DNA from: CAIXPS01 sp034430115 | Lineage (GTDB): Bacteria; Chloroflexota; Anaerolineae; J036; Brachytrichaceae | Assembly (NCBI GenBank): GCA_034430115.1 | Contig: DAOUFG010000016.1 | Location: 18,537-82,536, forward strand | DNA: 64,000 nucleotides | Direction: 5' to 3' | In this document: one piece after another, positions 1-8,600 of the stretch | Numbering within the stretch: the stretch's first letter is position 1 | Layout: the number at the start of each line of letters is the position of its first letter | Made by a program: the position numbers and the translations under genes | The notes under the pieces: generated by a model | The model's database searches: none | Seen by the model: only the letters and a program-made list of their open reading frames with translations | What the model was told of the DNA's origin: nothing

Positions 1-1
1 G

Positions 2-307
2 TCGAACGGCGAACAAGGGCTGGCGCTCATGCGCACCAACAAACCCGACCTGGTCCTGGTGGACATCATCATGCAGAGCATGGACGGCTGGCAGTTGATC
101 GCGCTCAAGAATGCCGACCCAGGCATCTGCAACATCCCGGTGATATTTGTCTCTGCGCAAGACCCCAGCGCCGTGCCGATCATCAGCCCGGCCATGGTCG
201 TCAGCATCGATGAAGGGCTGCCCACAAGCAAGCTGTTGCGTTGCGCGCTGGCAATCTCGGCTACCCTGCTCCAGCCGGATGCAGCACCTGGTCCAACGCC
301 TGGATAA
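2..307 (+). CDS. Response regulator receiver protein, 3' part only
   Basis: The reading frame is open from the left edge, so the start lies outside the window; about 101 residues are visible. The part seen matches the second half of a CheY-like receiver: a hydrophobic strand ending in the phospho-acceptor Asp (LVLVDIIM), the MDGW turn after it, and the VIFVSAQD strand with the conserved Ser. The usual Lys-Pro near the C-terminus is not recognisable (the segment reads VSIDEGLPTSKLL), so the end of the receiver fold is divergent. No output domain follows. It converges on the next gene and the two overlap by about 47 bp, tail to tail. A stand-alone receiver or the end of a longer hybrid protein are both possible. 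Confidence 0.75.
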   Translation, partial: SNGEQGLALMRTNKPDLVLVDIIMQSMDGWQLIALKNADPGICNIPVIFVSAQDPSAVPIISPAMVVSIDEGLPTSKLLRCALAISATLLQPDAAPGPTPG

Positions 308-1538
308 AGGCAAGGCGTTGAATAGGCTTTTGCAAATACGCGCGTGCGCCAAGCGAACGTGCCAGTTCCTCTTCGCGTACCACAGAGCATACGATGATGG
401 GGATGTCGCGCGTTTGTGGGTGTTCACGTAACTGCGAGAGCAACAGCCAGCCGTCGATATCTGGCAACATGACATCCAGCACAATGACGGCGGGTTTGTA
501 GACCTCGACCATCTCCATGACACGTTGCCCCTGCATGCAGTGGACGACGTTAAAACGTGTGCCCATCGCATATCGCCGGTATAGATGGCCCAGGTCAACG
601 TTATCATCAACCACCAATATCGTTTGCGCGGCCGCGCGGAGTTCCACCAGGAACTCTGCGCGCTCATCACTCACGTTCAACGACACGGACCCTGTCTGAC
701 CATTCAAAATGGCTGAAATAAAGCTCGCGTCAAGTGGGCGCCTATCAGCCCAGTCGGGCGCCTGGCTTTCTGAAGCCTGCGTCTCCTCGGCAGGCTGCCA
801 GTCAGCCAACGGTTGGCCACTGATGAATAGACGGACTGTCGCGCCTACCTGGTCAGTACGAATGATGATTTGGCCCTCGGAGATGGACCGGGCTAACTGG
901 CTAATGGCCGTAATGAGCACCTGCTGTAAGACGACCGGATGGATGGCTGCGACAAGCCCAGGCTGCACAGCCGATTCAATTCGCACGTGATGCTGTGCCG
1001 TAATGGCACTCTCCAAGTGAATTGCGCTCTCCACCACCTCCAACACGTTCGTGTTCGTGTTCGGTGCGCTTTCCTGGAGAGAGGCTATTTCCTCTTTCAC
1101 CTGGCTGCGCCAGCCCAGGGGTTCTTCACCATCCTCGTGAAGTTGGGTATCGTGATGGATGTTGGTATATCTTTCCCAAAGGTACAAGGCCAGTGCATGG
1201 ATGGCTTCCGGTTGTTCACGCCGCAAGTGCCGCGCTGTAATCCCAAGCCGTTCCGACGTTTCTTCCTGGGACAAGTTCTGCACATACTTAAAATTCAGTG
1301 CGCAGTATATTCGCTTCACACGCGCATTATCTGGGACACTATCTTCCGGCTTTAAATCCTCGATCGCTTGAATGATGACGCGACGTATCCCATGAAGCCC
1401 TTGTTGTGTATCACAATTTAATACGCTACGAAGGAACGCCGAGGGGCGATAGGCAGGATCATAAAGATGCGCCAGGGCATCTTGCAGTTCCTGCTCGAAT
1501 ACCGGGTAGGTATTCATGTCCGTTTCATGTCCGCTCAT
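261..1538 (-). CDS. HTH / degenerate HATPase / receiver regulator
   Basis: A 425-residue protein. Residues about 85-110 (LSQEETSERLGITARHLRRE) look like a sigma-region-4 or HTH segment. Residues about 195-305 resemble a histidine-kinase ATPase domain, but the N-box reads QVLITAISQLARSI and lacks the Asn that binds ATP-Mg, and there is no H-box, so kinase activity is doubtful. Residues about 306-420 are a complete receiver with acidic VVDDN, phospho-acceptor D355 (VLDVM) and K404 (LQKP). The start is the ATG after AAAGGAC; an ATG 21 bp downstream is an in-frame alternative and the frame stays open upstream to 1631. It is divergent from the sugar ABC importer at 1691, so local control of that importer is possible. 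This is inferred, not shown. Confidence 0.75.
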   Translation of the reverse strand: MSGHETDMNTYPVFEQELQDALAHLYDPAYRPSAFLRSVLNCDTQQGLHGIRRVIIQAIEDLKPEDSVPDNARVKRIYCALNFKYVQNLSQEETSERLGITARHLRREQPEAIHALALYLWERYTNIHHDTQLHEDGEEPLGWRSQVKEEIASLQESAPNTNTNVLEVVESAIHLESAITAQHHVRIESAVQPGLVAAIHPVVLQQVLITAISQLARSISEGQIIIRTDQVGATVRLFISGQPLADWQPAEETQASESQAPDWADRRPLDASFISAILNGQTGSVSLNVSDERAEFLVELRAAAQTILVVDDNVDLGHLYRRYAMGTRFNVVHCMQGQRVMEMVEVYKPAVIVLDVMLPDIDGWLLLSQLREHPQTRDIPIIVCSVVREEELARSLGARAYLQKPIQRLAFIQALDQVLHPAGAG

Positions 1539-1553
1539 GTCCTTTGCATGTCC
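1497..1553. promoter_or_regulatory. Four CATGTCC repeats at helical-turn spacing plus inverted repeat
   Basis: CATGTCC occurs at 1515, 1526, 1536 and 1547, giving steps of 11, 10 and 11 bp. Next to it, GAATACC-5 nt-GGTATTC is a perfect inverted repeat at 1497-1515. The block covers the start region of the minus-strand regulator gene and lies about 140 bp upstream of the ABC importer gene. Same-face repeats of this kind are typical of a cooperatively bound operator, but the minus-strand reading GGACATG also repeats a Shine-Dalgarno-like GGA plus ATG, so a coding or translational origin is possible. Confidence 0.4.
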
Positions 1554-1690
1554 TTCCTGGGTCCGATGAAAGCCCTTGCCGATACTTGCGCTAAATGATA
1601 CACCAGTACAGTACTCTAAACGTTCGCCCAAAATCGCAAGTCAAGGCCATTCTCGGCCAAGATGGATATAAGGTATTAGGAGGAAAAAGC

Positions 1691-3073
1691 ATGTCCGCCA
1701 GCAAACGTCTGAGTCGTCGTCAGTTTCTCGCGCTAAGCAGCACGACTGTTGCAACCGGAGCCCTATTGGCCGCTTGCGGTGGTGGTGCAGCGACGCAAGC
1801 CCCCGCAGCAACTTCCGCCCCGTCCAACACAGAGAACACATCACCCACCTCTGCGCCTGCCGCAGCCGCCAGCGGAGCAATCAGCTTCCTGTGCCGCACC
1901 GACATCAAGAGCGCCTATGCCGCAGATAAGGCTGTGGAAGAATGGAACAAAGAGAATGGTGACTCGCAAGTCAAACTGGACGAGCCGCCCTCTGGTGACA
2001 TCACGACCAAGATCCAGGCAGCCCAGGCCGCCGGCGACCTGATTTGGGATGGTTACTCGGTGATGGAGGCTCCCTGGAGCACTGTGGAATGGGTTAAGCG
2101 TGGTTTGATCCAGCCACTCGATGACTTCATCGCTGCATCCAAGATACAGAACGCCGACAAGGTCAAGCCTGGCATCATCCCCACGATCCTCGAATCGGCC
2201 AGCTATGACGGCAAGCAATACCTGATTCCGGGCAACGTAGGTTCTGTCGCGCTGGCATGGCTCACCGATCCACTCAAGGCCGCCGGTTATGATAAGCAGC
2301 CCGAAACGTGGGATGAGGTGTATGACTTTGCCACCAAGAGCAAGGCCAAGAGCCCCAAGCTCACCCCCTTCGACACCGCCAACGAGGGCCTGTGCGACCT
2401 GATCACCATGATCTGGGGCGGCACTGAAACCCCCTATGACAAGGATGGCATCATCGACTTTACGGGCGACACGTCGATCGAAGCATTGAAGTGGCTGCAA
2501 AAGATGGCCAAGGAAGGCCTGATGCCCAAGACGCACACCGATGGCTTCCAGAACTGGCTGAAGGGCGGCACGGCCCTGATCAGCAGCTACGACGTCGCCG
2601 GCACAATGGCCCAGCAGACCTTCGGCGATGACGCAGCCGACACCGGGATCAACTTCTTCAAAGAGAAGGGCAAGATCGGCGCCGGCACGCCGTTCTGGAT
2701 CAACGGTAGCGTGTTGTTGAACAAAGCCAAGAACCCGCAGGGCATGGCAGACTTCTTCCTGTGGTGGTTCGGTCCGGATAACAAGACCACCGGCAAGCAA
2801 ATCGCCGACGTCGCCGCCAAGCCTTGCTACCAGTACACCTACGACGAGTTTGTCAAGCCCGTCAAGAAGAACCAGTGGCAGTTGGCCGGCATCGACCTGG
2901 TTGCCAAGTCCAAGTGGTTCCCCATCAACACAGTCTGGAGCATCGAAAACACCAAGATCGGTCCATGGATCGAAAAGGTGGTGGACCCCGGCACGGCAAT
3001 GGATCCCGCACAGGCGATGGCAAGCGCGTTGAAGGAAATCAAAGACGAACTGGCAAAGCAGAAGTTCAGCTAA
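1691..3073 (+). CDS. Sugar ABC transporter substrate-binding lipoprotein
   Basis: A 460-residue extracellular solute-binding protein of the sugar type (family 1). The N-terminus carries a twin-arginine signal (SRRQFLAL) followed by a lipobox LAAC with the lipidated Cys at residue 29, so it should be exported folded and anchored to the outer face of the membrane. An Ala/Thr/Pro/Ser linker (about residues 33-62) leads to the binding domain. ATG 1691 is chosen because GGAGGAAAAAGC precedes it and the signal peptide starts there; the frame is open further upstream. Two permease genes follow after a space with two hairpins. The substrate cannot be read from sequence, but neighbouring glycosidases suggest an oligosaccharide or sugar monomer. 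Confidence 0.92.
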   Translation: MSASKRLSRRQFLALSSTTVATGALLAACGGGAATQAPAATSAPSNTENTSPTSAPAAAASGAISFLCRTDIKSAYAADKAVEEWNKENGDSQVKLDEPPSGDITTKIQAAQAAGDLIWDGYSVMEAPWSTVEWVKRGLIQPLDDFIAASKIQNADKVKPGIIPTILESASYDGKQYLIPGNVGSVALAWLTDPLKAAGYDKQPETWDEVYDFATKSKAKSPKLTPFDTANEGLCDLITMIWGGTETPYDKDGIIDFTGDTSIEALKWLQKMAKEGLMPKTHTDGFQNWLKGGTALISSYDVAGTMAQQTFGDDAADTGINFFKEKGKIGAGTPFWINGSVLLNKAKNPQGMADFFLWWFGPDNKTTGKQIADVAAKPCYQYTYDEFVKPVKKNQWQLAGIDLVAKSKWFPINTVWSIENTKIGPWIEKVVDPGTAMDPAQAMASALKEIKDELAKQKFS

Positions 3074-3093
3074 GCGTCGCGCACGATCAACCC

Positions 3094-3131
3094 AAAAGGC
3101 ACGCTCGCTCCACAGATCGAGGGTGCCTTTT
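3094..3131 (+). terminator. Hairpin after binding-protein gene
   Basis: AAAAGGCAC (3094-3102) pairs perfectly with GTGCCTTTT (3123-3131), with extra CTCG/CGAG pairing inside. The U tract is only four bases, so it may act as a weak terminator or an mRNA 3'-end stabiliser that raises binding-protein output over permease output. Confidence 0.55.
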
Positions 3132-3166
3132 GCAACGCCTACATCTTTTAGCGATCAGTCTTATCA

Positions 3167-3209
3167 ATGGCCTTTGCGGTGCGCTCTATGTGCAAAGGCC
3201 ATCTTTTTT
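3167..3209 (+). terminator. Rho-independent terminator between binding protein and permeases
   Basis: An 11-bp perfect stem, ATGGCCTTTGC (3167-3177) with GCAAAGGCCAT (3192-3202), is followed by a run of six T (3204-3209). Transcription of the binding-protein gene should end or be strongly attenuated here, leaving the permease genes on read-through or their own promoter. Confidence 0.8.
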
Positions 3210-3293
3210 CCGGTTCTGCCCTTCTACAACATACTGCGAGTCGTAGCGATACACTGACACCTGCGGAAGGGCTTACGTGAGGAGTGCCAAAAC

Positions 3294-4238
3294 ATGGCCA
3301 TGACTGAAACGAGAGGTCGCGAAAACATCTTCAGCCAGGTAGTAGGCGCTTATAAGCGCGAGAAAGAAGTTGGCCGCACAAATCCTTTCGGATACCTCTT
3401 TATTGCCCCAGCGCTTATCCTTTACCTCATTTTTAACCTCTGGCCAATGATCCGCGGCTTTCTGATGGCCTTTACGGACTATCGTTTCATCGCCGAATCC
3501 ACCCGCTGGGATTTCATCGGCCTGGCAAACTTCGTCGAGATATTCTCCGACCAGCAATTCTTGGATGGATTGGGCGTCTCACTAAGATACTTGTTGATGT
3601 ACCTGCCCTCAATGTTCATCCTGTCACTGCTGTTGGCGGTGCTGATCAGCCGCGTGCGCAACGGGGGGCAATTTTATCGTTGGGTGGTTTACCTGCCGAC
3701 GATTCTCCCCATCGCCGTGACACTGCTGATGTTCCGGCAGCTCTACAACTTCAAGTTCGGGTTCTTCAATGCCGTTCTGACGAACCTCGGCGCAACGAAT
3801 CCTCCCGATTGGTTGGGCGATACGGCATCTGCTCTGCCCGCGCTGGTGCTGGCAGACCTTTGGCGCAGCTTCGGCTTCCCCACGTTGCTCTTCCTCATCG
3901 GCATCTATAACATCAGCCAGGAATTGTACGAAGCCGCCTCCATCGACGGCGCAGGTTGGTGGCAACAACTGACGCACATCACGATACCATTGCTGAAGCC
4001 GACCTTTGCCCTCGTCATCGCCTTGAACGTCGGCGCAATTGGCGCCACCGAGTCGATGCTGGTGTTGACCAACGGCGGCCCGCAAGCCTCCACCATGACA
4101 CTGGGCCTCTACATATATCAGGTGGCGTTTCAGTTCGGAGACTTACGGCTAGGCTATGCAGCAGCGATGAGTTTGCTGCTGGGCTTAGCCAGCGCACTCG
4201 TCACCTTTATCAGTTTCAGGTTGCTCCGCCAGTCATAG
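3294..4238 (+). CDS. Sugar ABC transporter permease, MalF type
   Basis: A 314-residue inner-membrane protein with about six hydrophobic segments, the first near residues 30-55. The EAA loop that contacts the transporter ATPase is clear: EAASIDGAGWWQQLTHITIPLLKP, about residues 206-229. It is half of the translocation channel for the sugar bound by the upstream lipoprotein. ATG 3294 has GGAG 10 bases upstream; an ATG two codons later is an alternative. The MalG-type partner starts 42 bp after its stop. No ATP-binding subunit is encoded in this cluster, so it probably shares an MsmX/UgpC-like ATPase encoded elsewhere. Confidence 0.93.
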   Translation: MAMTETRGRENIFSQVVGAYKREKEVGRTNPFGYLFIAPALILYLIFNLWPMIRGFLMAFTDYRFIAESTRWDFIGLANFVEIFSDQQFLDGLGVSLRYLLMYLPSMFILSLLLAVLISRVRNGGQFYRWVVYLPTILPIAVTLLMFRQLYNFKFGFFNAVLTNLGATNPPDWLGDTASALPALVLADLWRSFGFPTLLFLIGIYNISQELYEAASIDGAGWWQQLTHITIPLLKPTFALVIALNVGAIGATESMLVLTNGGPQASTMTLGLYIYQVAFQFGDLRLGYAAAMSLLLGLASALVTFISFRLLRQS

Positions 4239-4280
4239 CATGGCTGCATTGCCACAGTTGTAAAGGAGAGAGGCTTTGTT

Positions 4281-5201
4281 ATGAACACTACAATGAATAC
4301 AGGCGTACCCTCTGTTCGGCACACGAAGAGCTTCCGCACCTGGCTGCGTGAGAGCAACCTGGGTACTCACCTTGTGATGGTCGTTGTGCTGATTGTGATC
4401 TTTGTTCCAGTGCTATGGTTGATTGGCACTACGTTCAAAGACAGGCTGGAATTTTCCACCAATACGGCAGCCATCATCCCCAGCCGCTTCAGCCTGGTGA
4501 ACTATGAGTACATGTTCACCGCTATCGAGCAGTTGCCCACCTATATGGCCAACAGCTTCATCTTGGCCATCGGCACCACAGTGATCCAGGTATTCTGCTC
4601 TTCATTGGCGGGTTACGCTTTCAGCCGCTTGCACTTCAGAGGGCGCGATTTGATCTTCGTGAGCATCATCGTCTCGATGTTCATCCCGCGCTCCGGTGGC
4701 CTGATGGCGTTGTACGAACTGATGACGTTCCTGCATCTGCGCAACAGTCTATTTGGCCTAATATTGCTGTTCGGCTCCGGGGTGCCCGTCACCATCTTTA
4801 TCATGCGCCAGACCTTCCTCTCCATACCACGGGAGATTGAAGAATCGGCACTGATCGACGGCGCAAACTGGTTCACGGTATTTTGGCAGATTGCTCTGCC
4901 CCTGGCAGCCGGCGGCATCGTCGTCGTAGCAACGCTGGCCTTCATCGGCGCATGGAGCGACTTCATCACCACCTACACGCTGATCGACCGCGATAATCAG
5001 ATGACCATCTCCGTCGGGATTCAGAAGGTGCTGGCCACCAGTTATGAATCGGCGCTTTCGCCGCGCTTCCGCGGCCAGTTCGCCGGCGAAGCCTCGGATG
5101 CGACGATGCTCGTCTTCGCAGCCTTCCCGGTGGTCGTGATCTATGCACTGCTGCAAAAGTGGTTCATGCAGGGCTTGATGGAAGGCGCAGTGAAGATTTA
5201 G
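4281..5201 (+). CDS. Sugar ABC transporter permease, MalG type
   Basis: A 306-residue membrane protein, the second permease of the importer. The N-terminal hydrophobic segment starts near residue 30, and the EAA loop reads EESALIDGANWFTVFWQIALPL (about residues 190-211). The C-terminus ends in the GLMEGAVKI tail common in this family. Between the last two membrane segments there is a soluble loop (SALSPRFRGQFAGEASDA) somewhat longer than in typical MalG proteins. AAAGGAGAG lies 12 bases before the ATG. A strong hairpin terminator follows. Confidence 0.93.
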   Translation: MNTTMNTGVPSVRHTKSFRTWLRESNLGTHLVMVVVLIVIFVPVLWLIGTTFKDRLEFSTNTAAIIPSRFSLVNYEYMFTAIEQLPTYMANSFILAIGTTVIQVFCSSLAGYAFSRLHFRGRDLIFVSIIVSMFIPRSGGLMALYELMTFLHLRNSLFGLILLFGSGVPVTIFIMRQTFLSIPREIEESALIDGANWFTVFWQIALPLAAGGIVVVATLAFIGAWSDFITTYTLIDRDNQMTISVGIQKVLATSYESALSPRFRGQFAGEASDATMLVFAAFPVVVIYALLQKWFMQGLMEGAVKI

Positions 5202-5241
5202 CGCGCCACCCATTCAAAACAAGCGACAGGTTGACTGCAAT

Positions 5242-5281
5242 AAAAAACCTCCGGGGAGGTGTAACTTCCCGGAGGTTTTTT
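5242..5281. terminator. Bidirectional terminator between importer and oxidoreductase genes
   Basis: AAAAAACCTCCGGG (5242-5255) pairs with CCCGGAGGTTTTTT (5268-5281) around a 12-nt loop. A-run and T-run flank the GC stem, so it works for both converging genes. Confidence 0.9.
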
Positions 5282-5291
5282 GTTCCCAGAC

Positions 5292-6398
5292 CTATTCGTC
5301 CAATTCACTAGGCGGCAACCCAAGCGGCAGAGGCGCGGGGCGCTCACAGGTGCTCGCCATCTCGATGTGCTTGGACGTGTACGAGGCATCGTGGATGCTT
5401 TGCATCACGTCCAGCACGTGATAAGCCAACTGGCCGTTGGCGCGGTGCGGCCGGCCGGAGCGCAGGGCATAGGCCATATCGGCGATGCCCAGGCTGCGGC
5501 TGTTTTCTGCGCGCAGCGGAAGCAGCGGCACTTCTTCCCACGCTTTGGTTTCCGGCTTCCATAGCTTCACGGGGCCACCAAAAGTGTTCGGGTCCGGCAC
5601 GCTCAGGCTGCCTTCGCTGCCGTAAATCTCGATGCGCGGCAACTGGCATGCCCACACGTCGAAGCTGGTGATGATGTTGCCCACCACGCCGCTGGCAAAG
5701 TCCATCACGCCGTTGATGTAGGTAGGCGTCTCCACTTTGATCTTCGTCCCTTTGCGCGGGCCGCTGCCGATGGTGCGTTCGGCAAAGGAAATCTGCGCGG
5801 AGCCGGTCACGCGGCGCACCGGGCCCAGGAGCGTCACGAGCGCCGTCACGTAGTAGGGCCCCATATCGAACATAGGGCCGCCGCCTACCTGGTAGAAGAA
5901 GTCCGGGTTTGGATGCCAGGGTTCCGGGCCGCGCCCCAGCATGAAAGCCGTGGCGCCCAGCGGCTTGCCAATCGCACCGTCGTCGATTAACTTCCGGCAG
6001 GTCTGCAAGCCAGCGCCCATGAACGTATCGGGGGCGCATCCTACACGCAGGTTGCGCTCTTTGGCAATCTGGAGCATGCGTTGCGCGTCGGCGCGCTGAA
6101 TGGCAAGCGGCTTCTCGTTATAAATGCTCTTGCCGGCCTGCAACGCTCGTAACGCAATCTCGCCGTGGGCGGCAGGGGGCGTCAGGTTCAACACGATGCT
6201 GATTCCCGGGTCGGCCAGGATCTCATCCGCGCTGCACACGCGCGGCACGCCGTGTTCCTTGGCCTTCGCCTGCGCCAGTTCCGGGATGGCATCGGCACAC
6301 GCGACCACTTCGAGAATGTCGAACGTCTTGGCGACACTCAGGTACGTCCCGCTGATGTTGCCACATCCAATGACACCGATTTTGGTTTTGCTTATCAT
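5292..6398 (-). CDS. Gfo/Idh/MocA family NAD(P)-dependent oxidoreductase
   Basis: A 368-residue protein. Residues 1-120 form a Rossmann domain: KIGVIGCGNISGTYL at the N-terminus, the CADA acidic strand end that sets cofactor preference, and the family Lys motif NEKPLA (about residue 97). The remainder is the alpha/beta dimerisation and substrate domain, with a GGGPMFDMGPYY segment typical of sugar and cyclitol dehydrogenases. ATG 6398 is preferred over an upstream ATG at 6464 because GGAG lies 10 bases before it and it begins at the Rossmann strand. It likely oxidises a sugar or inositol taken up by the neighbouring importer, but the substrate is unknown. Confidence 0.9.
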   Translation of the reverse strand: MISKTKIGVIGCGNISGTYLSVAKTFDILEVVACADAIPELAQAKAKEHGVPRVCSADEILADPGISIVLNLTPPAAHGEIALRALQAGKSIYNEKPLAIQRADAQRMLQIAKERNLRVGCAPDTFMGAGLQTCRKLIDDGAIGKPLGATAFMLGRGPEPWHPNPDFFYQVGGGPMFDMGPYYVTALVTLLGPVRRVTGSAQISFAERTIGSGPRKGTKIKVETPTYINGVMDFASGVVGNIITSFDVWACQLPRIEIYGSEGSLSVPDPNTFGGPVKLWKPETKAWEEVPLLPLRAENSRSLGIADMAYALRSGRPHRANGQLAYHVLDVMQSIHDASYTSKHIEMASTCERPAPLPLGLPPSELDE

Positions 6399-6456
6399 CT
6401 TGTTATGCTCCACGGCGTAATATGGCTCAGAATGTGCCGGAGCGCAAGCGCAGAAT

Positions 6457-8394
6457 TTATGCACCCTCGTTCACACGATTGCCACTCCAGGGCAACACGT
6501 CCAGCAGGCCGGGGCGCTTCTCGGGCCGGGCTTCTTCCTTAGCGCGCCCATCGTTGTTGAGCTTGGCCAACAGGCCGGCCAACTCCTCCTCGGGGTCACG
6601 GAATTGCATCGCATACAAGCGGGCATACATGCCGTTGAGGCGCATCAGTTCCTCATGCGTCCCCAGTTCGATGATGCGCCCGCCATCCAGCACGGCAATC
6701 CGGTGCGCCACCTTGATCGTGCTCAGGCGGTGCGCGATGATGACGGTCGTGCGGCCCTGCATCAAGCGGTTCAAAGCTTCCTGCACCAGGCCCTCCGATT
6801 CGTTGTCCAGCGAGCTGGTCGCCTCGTCCAGCAGCAGGATGCGCGGGTCTTTCAAAATCGCGCGCGCGATGGCAATCCGCTGGCGTTGGCCGCCGCTGAG
6901 CCTGGCTCCGCGCTCGCCCACCACGGTGTCATATTGCTTCGGGGACTCCATGATGAAGTCGTGCGCATTGGCTGCCTTAGCCGCGGCGATCATCTCCTCC
7001 TCGCTCGCATCCAGGCGCCCATACAAAATGTTCTCGCGAATCGTGCCGCCGAACAGGATGGTCTCTTGCGGCACAATCGCCATCTGCTCACGCAAGCTTG
7101 CCTGCGTCACCGCGCGCAGGTCGTGCCCATCGATCTGGATGCTGCCGCTGGTCGGGTCATAGAAGCGCGGGATCAGGTTAAAGATGGTGCTCTTGCCTGC
7201 GCCGCTAGGGCCTACCAACGCCAAAATCTCGCCGGCCTCCACGTTCAGCGTTACGTCGTGAATCACGGGCACGTCGTTCTCATAGCTAAACGACACGTCC
7301 TTGAAGCTGATGCGCCCATCGCAAGAGGGCAGACGCACGGCATCCGGGGCGTCCTGCACGCCGGGTTTGGTGTCCAGGATTTCAAACACGCGCTGCACGC
7401 CGCCCACCGCGGCCCGCAACTGGGCATATAGCCCACCCAACCCACCCAGGCTCCCGGCAATCGAGATACCGTACATCAAAAAGCCGGTGATCATCGCCAG
7501 CGACAGGTGCCCGGCAATGACCTCACGCCCGCCGTACCAGAGGATCGCGCCGATCGAGCCAAACCCCAGGAACATCATTACCGAGCCAAACAGTGAATTC
7601 AGCACCGCCATGCGCAAGGAAGCCTGAAACGTCTTCTCCAGCGCATTGTTATAACGTTGCGTCTCATACGTCTCGCGGCCAAAGCTCTTCACCACGCGCA
7701 CGCCCTGCAAGCCTTCTTCGGCCACAATGGTGGAGTCGGCCAGTTGGTCCTGGATATGCGTGCTGCTCTTCTGGATGCGGCGGCCAAACGTAAAAGCGAT
7801 CAATATTATCACCGGCACCAACGCCAGGATGAACAGGGTGAACCCCGCGTTCATCGAAAGCACGATGACGATGGAACCGATCAGCGACACGACCTGGCTG
7901 AGCAACGACGTGATGTTGGTGGTCAGCATCGTGCGCATCTGCGTGACGTCGCTGGAAAGCCTAGAAACCAGGTCCCCCACCCGCCGGTTCGAGTAGAACT
8001 GCAGCGACAGTTTTTGCAACTGGCCATATAAGGAGGCGCGCAAGTCATAGACGATGTGCTCACCGATATAGGCCAGCAGATAAGACTGCAAGAACGAGAA
8101 AGCCGCCTGCAACCCAAAGATGCCCACCAGCAGCAGGGCCATCATGTTGAGCGCACCATAGTCCTGCACTTTGGTGACTGAATCCAAAAGTTGGACAATC
8201 AACAATGGGAACGCTAACCCGGCACCGCTGGATGCAAGCAACGCTACGACAGCCAGGGCCATGCGCCCCCAATATGGTTTCAGGTAACCAAATAAACGTC
8301 TCCAATTGACCGCCTTAAAAGATATGGCGGCTTCATTTTCACTGGATTGGGCCAACCCTTGCCGGCTGCCGCGATCCGGATGTCGATTCATCAT
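6457..8394 (-). CDS. ABC exporter, fused membrane and ATPase domains
   Basis: A 645-residue half-transporter of the MsbA/BmrA type that would dimerise. Residues about 35-330 form the six-helix membrane domain; residues about 365-600 are the ATPase with Walker A GPSGAGKST, signature LSGGQRQR, Walker B ILLLDEATSS and the H-loop IIAHRLSTI. About 45 residues follow the NBD as a charged tail. GGAG precedes the ATG. It lies just downstream of a two-component system, and its upstream region (8435-8452) shares a repeat operator with the regulator gene, so it is probably a regulated drug, lipid or peptide exporter. The cargo is not deducible. Confidence 0.93.
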   Translation of the reverse strand: MMNRHPDRGSRQGLAQSSENEAAISFKAVNWRRLFGYLKPYWGRMALAVVALLASSGAGLAFPLLIVQLLDSVTKVQDYGALNMMALLLVGIFGLQAAFSFLQSYLLAYIGEHIVYDLRASLYGQLQKLSLQFYSNRRVGDLVSRLSSDVTQMRTMLTTNITSLLSQVVSLIGSIVIVLSMNAGFTLFILALVPVIILIAFTFGRRIQKSSTHIQDQLADSTIVAEEGLQGVRVVKSFGRETYETQRYNNALEKTFQASLRMAVLNSLFGSVMMFLGFGSIGAILWYGGREVIAGHLSLAMITGFLMYGISIAGSLGGLGGLYAQLRAAVGGVQRVFEILDTKPGVQDAPDAVRLPSCDGRISFKDVSFSYENDVPVIHDVTLNVEAGEILALVGPSGAGKSTIFNLIPRFYDPTSGSIQIDGHDLRAVTQASLREQMAIVPQETILFGGTIRENILYGRLDASEEEMIAAAKAANAHDFIMESPKQYDTVVGERGARLSGGQRQRIAIARAILKDPRILLLDEATSSLDNESEGLVQEALNRLMQGRTTVIIAHRLSTIKVAHRIAVLDGGRIIELGTHEELMRLNGMYARLYAMQFRDPEEELAGLLAKLNNDGRAKEEARPEKRPGLLDVLPWSGNRVNEGA

Positions 8395-8434
8395 CGTAAT
8401 ATCTCCTTCATCGCGAAGAAGGGTAAAGCGGCTG

Positions 8435-8452
8435 TGTAAACTCAGTTTAAAT
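8435..8452 (-). promoter_or_regulatory. Two-component operator upstream of ABC exporter
   Basis: On the plus strand, TGTAAAC at 8435 and TTTAAAT at 8446 are 11 bp apart, the spacing used by OmpR/PhoB-family regulators. Read on the minus strand, GTTTACACA is followed 5 bp later by TTACCCTTCTTCG, almost the same as TTATCCTTGTTCG in the regulator's own promoter at 10410. The distance to the start codon (about 41-58 bp) is also nearly the same in both. Confidence 0.6.
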
Positions 8453-8492
8453 TGCGCGATAGGATGCGCGAATCTTCACAAATCATTCATAC

Positions 8493-8600
8493 AAATTCGT
8501 GGATCACATCCCGCCTGGATTCTCAGGAAGATAAAACGTGAATCTGCGCCAACCATTCGGATGGATTCGCGCAAATTCGTGGACACAGATTCGTGGATTA
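8493..8600. repeat. Three short ATTCGTGGA repeats
   Basis: AAATTCGTGGA occurs at 8493-8503 and 8573-8583, and a third, diverged copy, GATTCGTGGATTA, at 8588-8600, in the spacer between the exporter start and the histidine kinase stop. This looks like an intergenic short-repeat family rather than a regulator site, as spacing is irregular. Confidence 0.4.

Noticed and set aside
1515..1553. Origin iterons
   Set aside because: The repeats are only 7 bp and there is no dnaA, DnaA box cluster or replication gene nearby.
1841..2800. A 319-codon minus-strand open frame
   Set aside because: It is antisense to the binding lipoprotein gene and has no ribosome site.
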